Shown in pieces: positions 50,685 through 59,222 of a stretch of 64,000 bases of DNA (within the stretch, counting starts at the first letter, position 1; each line of letters opens with the position of its first letter). The position numbers and the translations under genes are program-made. The stretch comes from Anthropogastromicrobium sp963652495 (GTDB lineage Bacteria > Bacillota > Clostridia > Lachnospirales > Lachnospiraceae). The DNA is taken from contig CAVJTU010000007.1 of assembly GCA_963652495.1 (NCBI GenBank), positions 1 to 64,000 on the forward strand. The letters run 5' to 3'. The notes under the pieces were generated by a model. It had not been told where the DNA came from and did no database searches. It saw nothing but the letters and a program-made list of their open reading frames with translations.

Positions 50685-51539
50685 ATGGAACTTAAGATTG
50701 AAAATCTGACAAAAAATTATGGAAAGAAATGCGCACTCGATCATTTCACATTTACATTTGGGTGTGGAGTGTATGGAATTTTAGGTGCAAATGGAGCAGG
50801 AAAAACAACATTGATGAGCCTGATCACGGATACGCTCAAGCGAGATGATGGCAGTATTTTGTACGATGGTGAAGAAATCTTAAAGATGGGAGCTGATTTT
50901 CGCAGCCTTGTCGGTTATATGCCGCAGGAACAGGGCTTTTATGAAAAAATGTCTGTAAAAAGCTTTCTGTTTTATATGGCAGAGCTAAAAGGGTTGTCGC
51001 GCCGTGAGGCAAAAGAGCAGATTCCCAAACTGCTGGAAGTCGTCAATTTGAAAAACTGCGGTCACATGCACATGGAATCGCTGTCCGGCGGTATGCGTCA
51101 GCGTGCATTATTGGCGCAGGCACTTTTAGGGACGCCAACGGTTGTTATTTTGGACGAGCCAACGGCAGGACTGGATCCGTGGGAGAGAAAGCGTTTGTGC
51201 CGATATATTTGGACACTCGGAGAGAAAGCAATTGTATTTTTGACATCACATATCGTATCGGATATTGAAGATACAGCCGACTATATTCTCATCATGAAAA
51301 ACGGACACATCATTGAAGATGGCTTCCCGGATGAATTGGTAGAAAAGAGTGGAAAAGCCAATTTGGAGGAATTGTTTTTAGCTGTTTTAGATCGCGAAAA
51401 TGTCGAATACAGTGACAAAGAAAATAACGATAAATATAATAATTGCAATCACAATGGTAATTGCCATGGCAATCATAATAGTAATTACAATAATGATTAC
51501 GATGGTGATTATAGTGATGGCAATCATGATCGATCGTGA
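50685..51539 (+). CDS. ABC transporter ATPase with Asn/His-rich C-terminal tail
   Basis: A 284 aa ATPase of the ABC-2/exporter type: Walker A GANGAGKTT near residue 37, signature LSGGMRQRA near 132, Walker B VVILDEPTAGLD near 152 and switch His in LTSHIVSD. The core ends near residue 240. The last 40 residues consist almost only of Asn, His, Asp, Tyr, Gly, Lys and Ser (for example CNHNGNCHGNHNSN), with two Cys and four His. Such a tail is not part of the family and could bind metal or come from expansion of AAT/GAT-like codons. GGAGGAGGG precedes the ATG. Its end overlaps a possible GTG start of the permease. Confidence 0.85.
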   Translation: MELKIENLTKNYGKKCALDHFTFTFGCGVYGILGANGAGKTTLMSLITDTLKRDDGSILYDGEEILKMGADFRSLVGYMPQEQGFYEKMSVKSFLFYMAELKGLSRREAKEQIPKLLEVVNLKNCGHMHMESLSGGMRQRALLAQALLGTPTVVILDEPTAGLDPWERKRLCRYIWTLGEKAIVFLTSHIVSDIEDTADYILIMKNGHIIEDGFPDELVEKSGKANLEELFLAVLDRENVEYSDKENNDKYNNCNHNGNCHGNHNSNYNNDYDGDYSDGNHDRS

Positions 51540-51553
51540 GAGGAGAAGCTGCA

Positions 51554-53881
51554 ATGAGAGAAGATCGGAAACGAGTAATTTTTTCAATAAAAACAATTCT
51601 TTTTCTTGCAATTTTGATTGGACTGAGCGTGTGGCAGTATCAAAATACATATATCAGCAATGATGATGGCGCACAGGAAAAATATGGCTTTTATCAGGAG
51701 TACATTGACCAGTTTGCAGCACTCACAAAAGAAGAACGCAATGCACAGCTTGAGACGCTTACAACAAAATTAGAAGAATCAATCGAAGCAGAAATGGCAA
51801 AGGAACAGGCAGATGAGCAGATGATTACCAAGCTTTTTTTGCGGCAGAGTGCATTGACAATGGTGCAGGAGCAAAGTGATTATGTGGATGGATATCAGGA
51901 ATATCTCGATAAAATACAGTCCGATGCGGCATATATTCAAAAAGGCGGTATTTTTGGATCGGCAGACGGCTATCTGGCAAAGGATGCCGCAAAAACGGCT
52001 TCGGATTATGAAAAAATGAATGCAGTTGCCGACCGTGTTTGTCTGGCACCCGTATATGGCTTTGAGACGATTGTAAAAGGTGATTTGACAGGGCTTCTTG
52101 CGGCAATTTTTACGCTGTATTTGTCCGTATGCCTTGTTCGTTTTCAAAAACGCGGTCTTTGGGATATGGTATATGCTGCTCCAAAAGGAAGGACTCGTTT
52201 TTTCTTGGGGCAGATAGCTGTTTTGTTTTGGGGAAGCATTATCAGTGTGTGTCTTTTATATGGCGCAAGGGCAGTGACCGGTGTGCTGTTTTTTGGAAAG
52301 GGCAGTTGGAATCTTCCTGTACAATGTTCGTCACTATTTGAAAGCTGTACACTTCCCGTTTCCATAGGACAAATGATTGTATTGGTTTTCCTGTTTCACA
52401 TCGCATCGGCCTTTGCAAGTGCGCTTGTCAGTTTATTTTTCTGTATTTTAATCCGTCAGGAAAAGATAGCCGTTTTGGTATGCCTTGGAATTGCTATAAT
52501 TGAATCCATTTTGTATAAAAGTATTTCAGCCAACAGCAGTCTCGTACTCATTCGTATATTTAATATTGCAGCACTGTGGAATATTCAGGAGGTGATGTAC
52601 GGCTACCAGAATGTGCCGATTGGGACGATCCCTGTTGGACAATATACAAGTTATATCGTTTATATCAGTATATTGATTTTGGTATGCGCGTGTACAATCA
52701 TTCTTTTGGGAAGCAGACGTCATCCCAAAGGTGCAGCGTCTTTGTCAGAACGTTTAATGGAATTGATCGGCAAAGCAGCATCCCGGTTTGCAGGTGCATT
52801 TCCACCAATTTTTTCCGAATGGAGAAAACTTCTTTTCTTTGAGCATGGATTTTTGCTCCTTCTTCTATTTGGCTGGTTTGTCTATACGATGTTTGGTGCA
52901 GAGAGTGTGCTGTATATGTACTCAGACAGTGGAATCAAAGACGGGATTTACAGCCAGATTGAGAAAATGGAGGTTCATGATGCGGTCCGCTGGCTGGACG
53001 AAACAATACAAACGAACAATAGCGACCTTGCAAAGCTGGCGCAGGCACAGGAAGATTATAATAATAAGAAAATCAGCTACGAACAGTGGGATGCAATTCG
53101 CCAGAAATACCGTAATGCTTCTCTCTATGCGGCAGCTTACGATGATTTGCAAATCGAATTGACACGCATCTGGCAGTTATCCGAAAAGACAAACAAAACC
53201 ATTCATGTAGTCTCGCCGTTTGGTGCTGAGGAACTGGCAGGAAAATTAAATTTGTTGGAGGCATTTGACAATGCCAAATATCAGAAAAGACTTTTGTGGT
53301 GCTTTTATGAACTGATTATTCTTGTATTTTTGTTTGCAGGGGTATTTCCCCACGAGAATAAAACAAAGATGGCACGCATATTGATCGCATCCCCGAAAGG
53401 ACGCAGAATCTTAAATCGAAGAAAATGCAGGATGGCACGATGGACGGTTGTATTTTTGTGGCTGGCAGGCAGCATCATGCAATTTCGCCAGATCATCATT
53501 TCAGGCGGCAGCTTCCATGGCTTATTTGAACCGGCGGCAGCAGTCAGTGTATTTGCGAAGTTTCCAGTCTGGATTTCATTTGGCGCAGCATTGGCAGGTG
53601 TGTGTGTACTTCGTTTGATTCTTCTTTTAAGCGTTTGCGGCATTCTTATGGGAATCGGAAGCAAATGCAAAAATACCGCACAGGCAGCAGCAATCGGTGC
53701 AATTTTTGTATTGGTGCCGTCAGGATTGGAATATTTATTTTCGTTTCGATTTTTCCCACTTTCCATGTTGGATGCCATTCAGAATTTGTGGACAGATTCG
53801 ACAGGTATGCGGATCGAAAGTGTGGCTTTGGTAGTGGCAGGAACTGTGGGATATCTGGTGGCAGAATATAGTAAATCGTGA
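51554..53881 (+). CDS. Large ABC permease with apparent internal duplication
   Basis: A 775 aa membrane protein, partner of the preceding ATPase. The layout repeats: one membrane segment (residues 9-28), an outside helical domain (30-165), about five to six segments (175-395); then one segment (about 430-446), an outside helical domain (450-585) and about six segments (590-775). Each half looks like one ABC-2 type permease. A single chain could therefore supply both membrane halves. I start at ATG 51554 behind GAGGAG; a GTG at 51536 is in frame. Substrate unknown. A terminator lies 90 bp after the stop. Confidence 0.8.
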   Translation: MREDRKRVIFSIKTILFLAILIGLSVWQYQNTYISNDDGAQEKYGFYQEYIDQFAALTKEERNAQLETLTTKLEESIEAEMAKEQADEQMITKLFLRQSALTMVQEQSDYVDGYQEYLDKIQSDAAYIQKGGIFGSADGYLAKDAAKTASDYEKMNAVADRVCLAPVYGFETIVKGDLTGLLAAIFTLYLSVCLVRFQKRGLWDMVYAAPKGRTRFFLGQIAVLFWGSIISVCLLYGARAVTGVLFFGKGSWNLPVQCSSLFESCTLPVSIGQMIVLVFLFHIASAFASALVSLFFCILIRQEKIAVLVCLGIAIIESILYKSISANSSLVLIRIFNIAALWNIQEVMYGYQNVPIGTIPVGQYTSYIVYISILILVCACTIILLGSRRHPKGAASLSERLMELIGKAASRFAGAFPPIFSEWRKLLFFEHGFLLLLLFGWFVYTMFGAESVLYMYSDSGIKDGIYSQIEKMEVHDAVRWLDETIQTNNSDLAKLAQAQEDYNNKKISYEQWDAIRQKYRNASLYAAAYDDLQIELTRIWQLSEKTNKTIHVVSPFGAEELAGKLNLLEAFDNAKYQKRLLWCFYELIILVFLFAGVFPHENKTKMARILIASPKGRRILNRRKCRMARWTVVFLWLAGSIMQFRQIIISGGSFHGLFEPAAAVSVFAKFPVWISFGAALAGVCVLRLILLLSVCGILMGIGSKCKNTAQAAAIGAIFVLVPSGLEYLFSFRFFPLSMLDAIQNLWTDSTGMRIESVALVVAGTVGYLVAEYSKS

Positions 53882-53971
53882 GTTAGAGTCAGGTCTATCA
53901 AATTAGGAAGAGTACCACGTCTATAGGAACTACGCACCGTATCCGTGAATTGTAACAGTTTTACACCTTAC

Positions 53972-54005
53972 AAAAAAGCAGCCGGAATCCTTTGGTTGCT
54001 TTTTT
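53972..54005 (+). terminator. Rho-independent terminator after the permease
   Basis: AAAAAAGCA..CC and GG.TGCTTTTTT pair, with an A-tract before and T-tract after. Confidence 0.85.
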
Positions 54006-54024
54006 GTTTTATATATGGTAAAAT
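53996..54024 (+). promoter_or_regulatory. Promoter of the CDP-sugar operon, overlapping the terminator
   Basis: TTGCTT (53996-54001) in the terminator 3' arm, 17 bp, TAAAAT (54019-54024). Same arrangement as at 16395. Confidence 0.6.
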
Positions 54025-54147
54025 GAGTCCATTATTGGTACAACTGATACTGGGGCAGAATATGCAAAAAAGCGAAAAAGCTTCTATAAAAGTAAGACAG
54101 CGATTTTGTATCAGTACAGCAAAGAAAAAGAAAGGCACGGTAATAGC

Positions 54148-54924
54148 ATGAAGGTTGTAATACTGGCAGGAGGATTCGGCACCAGAATCAGCGAGGAAAG
54201 TGTAAATCGCCCCAAGCCGATGGTCGAGATTGGCGACCAGCCGATTTTGTGGCACATTATGAAGGAGTATTCGCAGTACGGATTCAACGACTTTATTATC
54301 TGCCTTGGTTATAAACAGTATGTGATCAAGGAATATTTTGCAAACTATTTTCTTCATACATCCGACATTACGATTGATCTCGCACATAATTCCATGGAAC
54401 TGCACGACAATTACTCAGAGCCATGGAAGGTAACACTTGTGGATACCGGACTGAATACGATGACAGGCGGCCGCGTAAAGCGCATTCGCAAATATGTCGG
54501 AGATGAGCCATTTTTATTGACGTATGGAGATGGTGTTTCAGATATCAACATAAAGGAGCTGTGCGAGTTTCACCGTTCCCACGGAAAGCTTGCCACAATT
54601 TCCATGACAAATGTAGGACAGCGTTTCGGCGTAATTGACTACGACGAGAAGGGTCAGATCGCGGCATTCCGTGAGAAATCCGACAAGGATGGCAGCATGA
54701 TCAATATCGGCTACATGGTAATGGAACCTGGTGTATTCGACTATATTGACGGCGATGACCAGCCGCTTGAGCGTGAGCCATTCGAGCGTCTGGCAGCAGA
54801 TGGACAGATGATGGGCTACATTCATGAAGGCTTCTGGTCCTGCATGGATACGCTTCGTGATAAAAATCGTTTAGAGGCACTGTGGGAGAGCGGCAAGGCA
54901 CCGTGGAAGACATGGAAGGACTAA
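54148..54924 (+). CDS. rfbF: Glucose-1-phosphate cytidylyltransferase RfbF
   Basis: Makes CDP-glucose from CTP and glucose-1-phosphate, opening the CDP-3,6-dideoxyhexose pathway. The 258 aa protein shows the nucleotidyltransferase start VILAGGFGTRISEE near residue 4, KPMVEIGDQPILWH near 24, and YGDGVSDIN near 128 with the metal Asp. I start at the ATG at 54148, which gives the normal family N-terminus; an upstream in-frame ATG lacks a ribosome site. rfbG begins 4 bp after the stop. Confidence 0.94.
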   Translation: MKVVILAGGFGTRISEESVNRPKPMVEIGDQPILWHIMKEYSQYGFNDFIICLGYKQYVIKEYFANYFLHTSDITIDLAHNSMELHDNYSEPWKVTLVDTGLNTMTGGRVKRIRKYVGDEPFLLTYGDGVSDINIKELCEFHRSHGKLATISMTNVGQRFGVIDYDEKGQIAAFREKSDKDGSMINIGYMVMEPGVFDYIDGDDQPLEREPFERLAADGQMMGYIHEGFWSCMDTLRDKNRLEALWESGKAPWKTWKD

Positions 54925-54927
54925 AAA

Positions 54928-56037
54928 ATGCAGAAAACAGAGATGTCATTTTTTCATGATAAGAGAATACTGATAACAGGTCATACCGGTTTTAAGGGAG
55001 CGTGGCTTTCAAGAATTTTAATTGATGCAGGAGCAAAGGTGACAGGCTTTTCCCTAGAGCCTCCGACCAGTCCGAGCATTTTTCGTATCTGCCGTCTGGA
55101 AAACCAGATGGACAGCGTGATCGGGGATGTGAGAGATTTTGAACTGTTGAAGGAAACATTTGCGCGTGTGCAGCCTGAGATAGTGATTCATCTGGCGGCG
55201 CAGCCGATTGTGCGTGAGTCCTACAAGAATCCGCGTGAGACATACGAGACGAATGTGATGGGTACAGTCAATATACTGGAGTGTGCGCGTAAGTTTGCAT
55301 GTGTTCGTTCCTTTTTAAATGTGACAACCGATAAAGTGTACGAGAACAAAGAGTGGGAGTGGGGCTACCGTGAGGAGGATGTACTGGACGGATTTGATCC
55401 ATATTCCAACAGCAAATCCTGTTCAGAGTTGGTGACACACAGCTACATCCGCTCTTTTTTTGCGGACAGTGATACCGCAGTCTCCACGGCAAGAGCAGGA
55501 AATGTCATCGGCGGCGGTGACTTTGCATCAGACCGTATTATTCCGGACTGCTATCGGAGCGCAGTAATCAAGCAGCCGGTAACAGTGCGAAATCCATATT
55601 CGATTCGCCCATATCAGCATGTGCTGGAGCCATTGTTTTTGTATCTGACGATTGTAAAGAAGCAGTGGGAGGATCCATCCCTTCGCGGCTACTACAATGT
55701 GGGACCGGATGATTGCGACTGTGTGGACACGGGTACACTTACCACGCTATTTTGCAAGAGCTGGGGCAGAGGCATGCAATGGGAGAATAAGAGCGACGGC
55801 GGTCCTCACGAGGCGGGTTTTTTGAAGCTGGATTGTTCGAGAGTGAAGCGCGTCTTTGGCTGGAAGCCGACATGGCATATTGCGACAGCGGTGGCAAAGA
55901 GTGTGGAATGGTATCAGCTGTATAGTCTGCTGATTACCCATCAGACAGGACCGAAAGAGTTAGCGGATAAGATGAATGCCTGCATGAGAGAGCAGATCAG
56001 AAGTTTTCTGGCAGACGGAGAGGAGCAACATGTTTGA
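54928..56037 (+). CDS. rfbG: CDP-glucose 4,6-dehydratase RfbG
   Basis: Converts CDP-glucose to CDP-4-keto-6-deoxyglucose. The 369 aa extended short-chain dehydrogenase has the NAD-binding TGHTGFKGAW near residue 16, the catalytic YSNSK (Tyr/Lys) near residue 155 and VTTDKVYEN near 132, all typical of RfbG. It overlaps rfbH by 8 bp, so RfbG and RfbH are translationally coupled. Confidence 0.94.
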   Translation: MQKTEMSFFHDKRILITGHTGFKGAWLSRILIDAGAKVTGFSLEPPTSPSIFRICRLENQMDSVIGDVRDFELLKETFARVQPEIVIHLAAQPIVRESYKNPRETYETNVMGTVNILECARKFACVRSFLNVTTDKVYENKEWEWGYREEDVLDGFDPYSNSKSCSELVTHSYIRSFFADSDTAVSTARAGNVIGGGDFASDRIIPDCYRSAVIKQPVTVRNPYSIRPYQHVLEPLFLYLTIVKKQWEDPSLRGYYNVGPDDCDCVDTGTLTTLFCKSWGRGMQWENKSDGGPHEAGFLKLDCSRVKRVFGWKPTWHIATAVAKSVEWYQLYSLLITHQTGPKELADKMNACMREQIRSFLADGEEQHV

Positions 56038-57367
56038 AAATATGAATGAGCAGCAGGCAAGAGAAGAGATTCTAAAGCAGGTAGCTGCCTATTGCGATAA
56101 ATATCACAATACAAAGAAAGAATTTAAGGAAGGCGACCGCATTCCATATGCGTCACGCGTCTATGACAGCGATGAGATGGTCAATCTGGTAGACAGTTCA
56201 CTGGAATTCTGGCTGACATCAGGCCGTTATACCGATGAGTTTGAGCGAGAATTTTCCAAATATCTTGGTGTTCGTTTCTGTTCTCTTGTAAACTCTGGCT
56301 CTTCCGCAAATCTAATCGCATTTATGACACTGACGTCCCCGCTTTTAGGTGATCGTCAAGTAAAACGAGGTGATGAAGTCATCACGGTTGCGGCGGGCTT
56401 TCCGACCACGGTAACGCCAGTAATTCAGTACGGAGCCGTGCCGGTATTTGTGGATGTGACCATTCCGCAGTATAACATTGATGTGACAAAGTTAGAGGAT
56501 GCACTGTCCGAGAAGACAAAGGCAGTTATGATCGCGCATACGCTTGGCAATCCATTTGATCTGACTGCGGTAAAAGCGTTTTGTGACCGTCATAATTTGT
56601 GGCTGGTTGAGGATAACTGTGATGCACTTGGCTCTGTCTATGAGATTGACGGCAAGGAAAAGCTGACGGGAACGATCGGTGATATCGGAACGTCCAGCTT
56701 TTATCCGCCGCACCACATGACGATGGGCGAGGGCGGTGCTGTCTATACCGATAATCCGCTGCTGCACCGCATCGTGCGTTCCTTCCGCGACTGGGGACGC
56801 GACTGCATCTGTCCTCCGGGACGCGACAATTTCTGCGGTCATCGTTTTGATAAGCAATATGGACAGCTTCCGGCAGGCTACGATCACAAATATGTATACT
56901 CTCATTTCGGTTATAATTTAAAGGCAACCGATATGCAGGCAGCAGTCGGCTGCGCACAGCTAAAGAAGTTTCCGTCCTTTGTGGAGAAGAGACGTCACAA
57001 CTTCTCTTATTTAAAAGAACTTCTTTCGGATTGCACCGATAAATTGATTCTGCCTGAGGCGGCAGCGCATTCCAATCCGAGCTGGTTTGGTTTCCTTATG
57101 ACCTGCAAGGACGGCGTTGACCGCACCAAGGTTGTCAACTATATCGAATCACACGGCGTTCAGACACGTATGCTGTTCTCTGGAAATCTGATCAAGCATC
57201 CGTGTTTTGATGCGATTCGCGGAACCGATGCATACCGCGTAGTCGGCGGACTCACACAGACCGACCGTATCATGACATCCACCTTCTGGGTCGGTGTTTA
57301 TCCGGGCATGACGGATGAGAAAATCGCATATATGGCAAAGGTTATTTACGAAGCCTTGGAGGTATAA
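56030..57367 (+). CDS. rfbH: CDP-4-keto-6-deoxyglucose 3-dehydrase RfbH (E1)
   Basis: PMP- and iron-sulfur-dependent enzyme removing the C3 hydroxyl. The 445 aa protein has the aminotransferase fold, but the PLP lysine is replaced by His (PPHHMTMGEGG, residues 226-236), the hallmark of E1-type dehydrases. The [2Fe-2S] cysteines are Cys197, Cys259, Cys261 and Cys269, giving the C-x-C-x7-C pattern known from Yersinia E1. The electron-donating E3 reductase that normally accompanies it is not in this window. rfbG overlaps upstream and a ThDP enzyme follows after 3 bp. Confidence 0.94.
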   Translation: MFENMNEQQAREEILKQVAAYCDKYHNTKKEFKEGDRIPYASRVYDSDEMVNLVDSSLEFWLTSGRYTDEFEREFSKYLGVRFCSLVNSGSSANLIAFMTLTSPLLGDRQVKRGDEVITVAAGFPTTVTPVIQYGAVPVFVDVTIPQYNIDVTKLEDALSEKTKAVMIAHTLGNPFDLTAVKAFCDRHNLWLVEDNCDALGSVYEIDGKEKLTGTIGDIGTSSFYPPHHMTMGEGGAVYTDNPLLHRIVRSFRDWGRDCICPPGRDNFCGHRFDKQYGQLPAGYDHKYVYSHFGYNLKATDMQAAVGCAQLKKFPSFVEKRRHNFSYLKELLSDCTDKLILPEAAAHSNPSWFGFLMTCKDGVDRTKVVNYIESHGVQTRMLFSGNLIKHPCFDAIRGTDAYRVVGGLTQTDRIMTSTFWVGVYPGMTDEKIAYMAKVIYEALEV

Positions 57368-57370
57368 TTT

Positions 57371-59221
57371 ATGAGAATGAAGGTATCCAATTATATTGCG
57401 AAGCTGCTTGTTCAAAATGGGATTACAGACGTATTTATGATCACCGGAGGTGGTGCGATGCACCTTGACGACGGACTTGGTCACGAGCCGGGACTTCACT
57501 GTGTATACAATCATCACGAGCAGGCATGTGCCATTGCAGCCGAGAGTTATGCCAGAATCCATAACCGCATCGCAGCTGTCTGCGTTACAACGGGACCGGG
57601 TGGAACAAATGCGATCACAGGAGTTGTCGGTGGCTGGCTCGATTCCATTCCGATGCTTGTCATTTCCGGTCAGGTGCGATATGACGTGACTGCCAGAAGC
57701 ACCGGACTTGGCATCCGTGCATTTGGTGATCAGGAATATGATATTTGTAAGAGTGTAGAGCCGATGACAAAGTATTGCGAGATGGTGACGGATCCAAAGC
57801 GCATCCGCTACGTGGTTGAGAAGGCACTTTATCTGGCACAGACAGGAAGACCGGGGCCGTGTTGGCTGGACATTCCGTTAAATGTGCAGGGCGCGATAGT
57901 TGAGACAGATGAGTTAGAGGGCTATGATCCGTCAAAAGAGGATTTGATCAAAGTTCCATCTGTCACCGATGAGCAGATAGATGCCATTATCAAGAAGGTT
58001 CGCGAAGCAAAACGTCCGGTATTCAATGCCGGAAATGGAATCCGCATCGCAGGTGCATTTGATGTATTCCACCGTGTAGTAGAAAAGCTTGGCATTCCGG
58101 TTGTGACCGGATGGAACAGCATTGATCTGATGGAGGACGAGCATCCGCTTTACACGGGACGCGCCGGGAACATGGGCGACCGTGCCGGAAATTTTGCCGT
58201 ACAAAACAGTGATTTGCTTTTGTCCATCGGAAGCCGCTTAAGCATCCGTCAGGTCAACTACGATTGGCCAGCATGGGCAAAACATGCCTTTGTCATTATG
58301 AATGACATTGATGCGGAGGAGTTAAAGAAGCCGTCTCTTCATGTGGAAATGCCCGTATGGGCAGATGCAAAAGAACTGCTTGAAAAGCTTGACAAGCGAT
58401 TGGACGAGCTGCTTGCAGATGGCGAGACTCTTTTTAAGGGCGATGAGTGGAGACAGGTTTGTAAAGATTGGAAGAAAGATTATCCGGTTGTACAGCCAAA
58501 GCACTATGAGCAGAAAACTCCGGCAAATGTGTATGCTTTTATTAAGGAAGAGAGCCGCCGCTTAAACGAGGGCCAGATTACCGTTGTCGGAAATGGTTCT
58601 GCGTGTGTCGTTGGCGGTCACGGCTATGTCATCAAGAAGGGACAGCGCTTCATCACAAACTCTGCGATCGCATCCATGGGCTATGACCTTCCGGCAGCGA
58701 TCGGTGCGTGCGTGGCAAACGAGCGCTATTGCAAGGAGACAGGCGAGACCGAGCAGGATATCATCTGCGTCACCGGAGACGGCAGCATTCAGATGAATCT
58801 TCAGGAGTTGCAGACAATCATTCATCATCAGTATCCCATCAAAATTTTTTTGATCAACAATGGTGGTTATCATTCCATCCGTCAGACACAGAACAATTAC
58901 TTTGGCAAGCCGCTTATCGGTATCGGAACAGACAGCGGAGATCTTAGTTTTCCGGATATGGCAAAACTGGCACCTGCCTATGGCTTTCCGTTTATTCGTA
59001 TCGAGAGTAATGATGCGCTCGGTGAGGGAATCGAAAAGACACTTGCCATCAAGGGACCGGTGATCTGTGAAGTCATGGTAGATATGGAGCAGAAGTTTGA
59101 GCCAAAGGCTGCGTCAAAGCCGATGCCAGATGGCAGCATGGTTTCTGCACCGCTCGAAGATTTGGCACCATTCCTTCCGGAAGAGGAACTAAAAAAGAAT
59201 ATGCGCTGGTCGGAGGAGTAG
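57371..59221 (+). CDS. ThDP-dependent acetolactate synthase-like enzyme, YerE candidate
   Basis: A 616 aa thiamine-diphosphate enzyme of the acetolactate synthase group: activating Glu in HHEQACA near residue 49, middle domain with RAGNMGDRAGNF near 258, and the ThDP motif GDGSIQMN..NN near residues 466-496. Its place right after rfbFGH matches YerE of the Yersinia yersiniose pathway. YerE adds a two-carbon unit from pyruvate to the 4-keto carbon of CDP-3,6-dideoxy-4-keto-glucose. A role in branched-chain amino acid synthesis is unlikely: no ilvN or ilvC is near. The exact donor is inference. Confidence 0.8.
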   Translation: MRMKVSNYIAKLLVQNGITDVFMITGGGAMHLDDGLGHEPGLHCVYNHHEQACAIAAESYARIHNRIAAVCVTTGPGGTNAITGVVGGWLDSIPMLVISGQVRYDVTARSTGLGIRAFGDQEYDICKSVEPMTKYCEMVTDPKRIRYVVEKALYLAQTGRPGPCWLDIPLNVQGAIVETDELEGYDPSKEDLIKVPSVTDEQIDAIIKKVREAKRPVFNAGNGIRIAGAFDVFHRVVEKLGIPVVTGWNSIDLMEDEHPLYTGRAGNMGDRAGNFAVQNSDLLLSIGSRLSIRQVNYDWPAWAKHAFVIMNDIDAEELKKPSLHVEMPVWADAKELLEKLDKRLDELLADGETLFKGDEWRQVCKDWKKDYPVVQPKHYEQKTPANVYAFIKEESRRLNEGQITVVGNGSACVVGGHGYVIKKGQRFITNSAIASMGYDLPAAIGACVANERYCKETGETEQDIICVTGDGSIQMNLQELQTIIHHQYPIKIFLINNGGYHSIRQTQNNYFGKPLIGIGTDSGDLSFPDMAKLAPAYGFPFIRIESNDALGEGIEKTLAIKGPVICEVMVDMEQKFEPKAASKPMPDGSMVSAPLEDLAPFLPEEELKKNMRWSEE

Positions 59222-59222
59222 T

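Noticed and set aside
51400..51540. Frameshift at the end of the ABC ATPase producing the Asn-rich tail
   Set aside because: Other frames give similarly low-complexity Ile/Met-rich sequence and no known domain would be restored; the frame closes neatly at the permease ribosome site.
57371..59221. Acetolactate synthase for branched-chain amino acids
   Set aside because: No regulatory subunit or ilv genes nearby; it sits directly in the CDP-sugar cluster.
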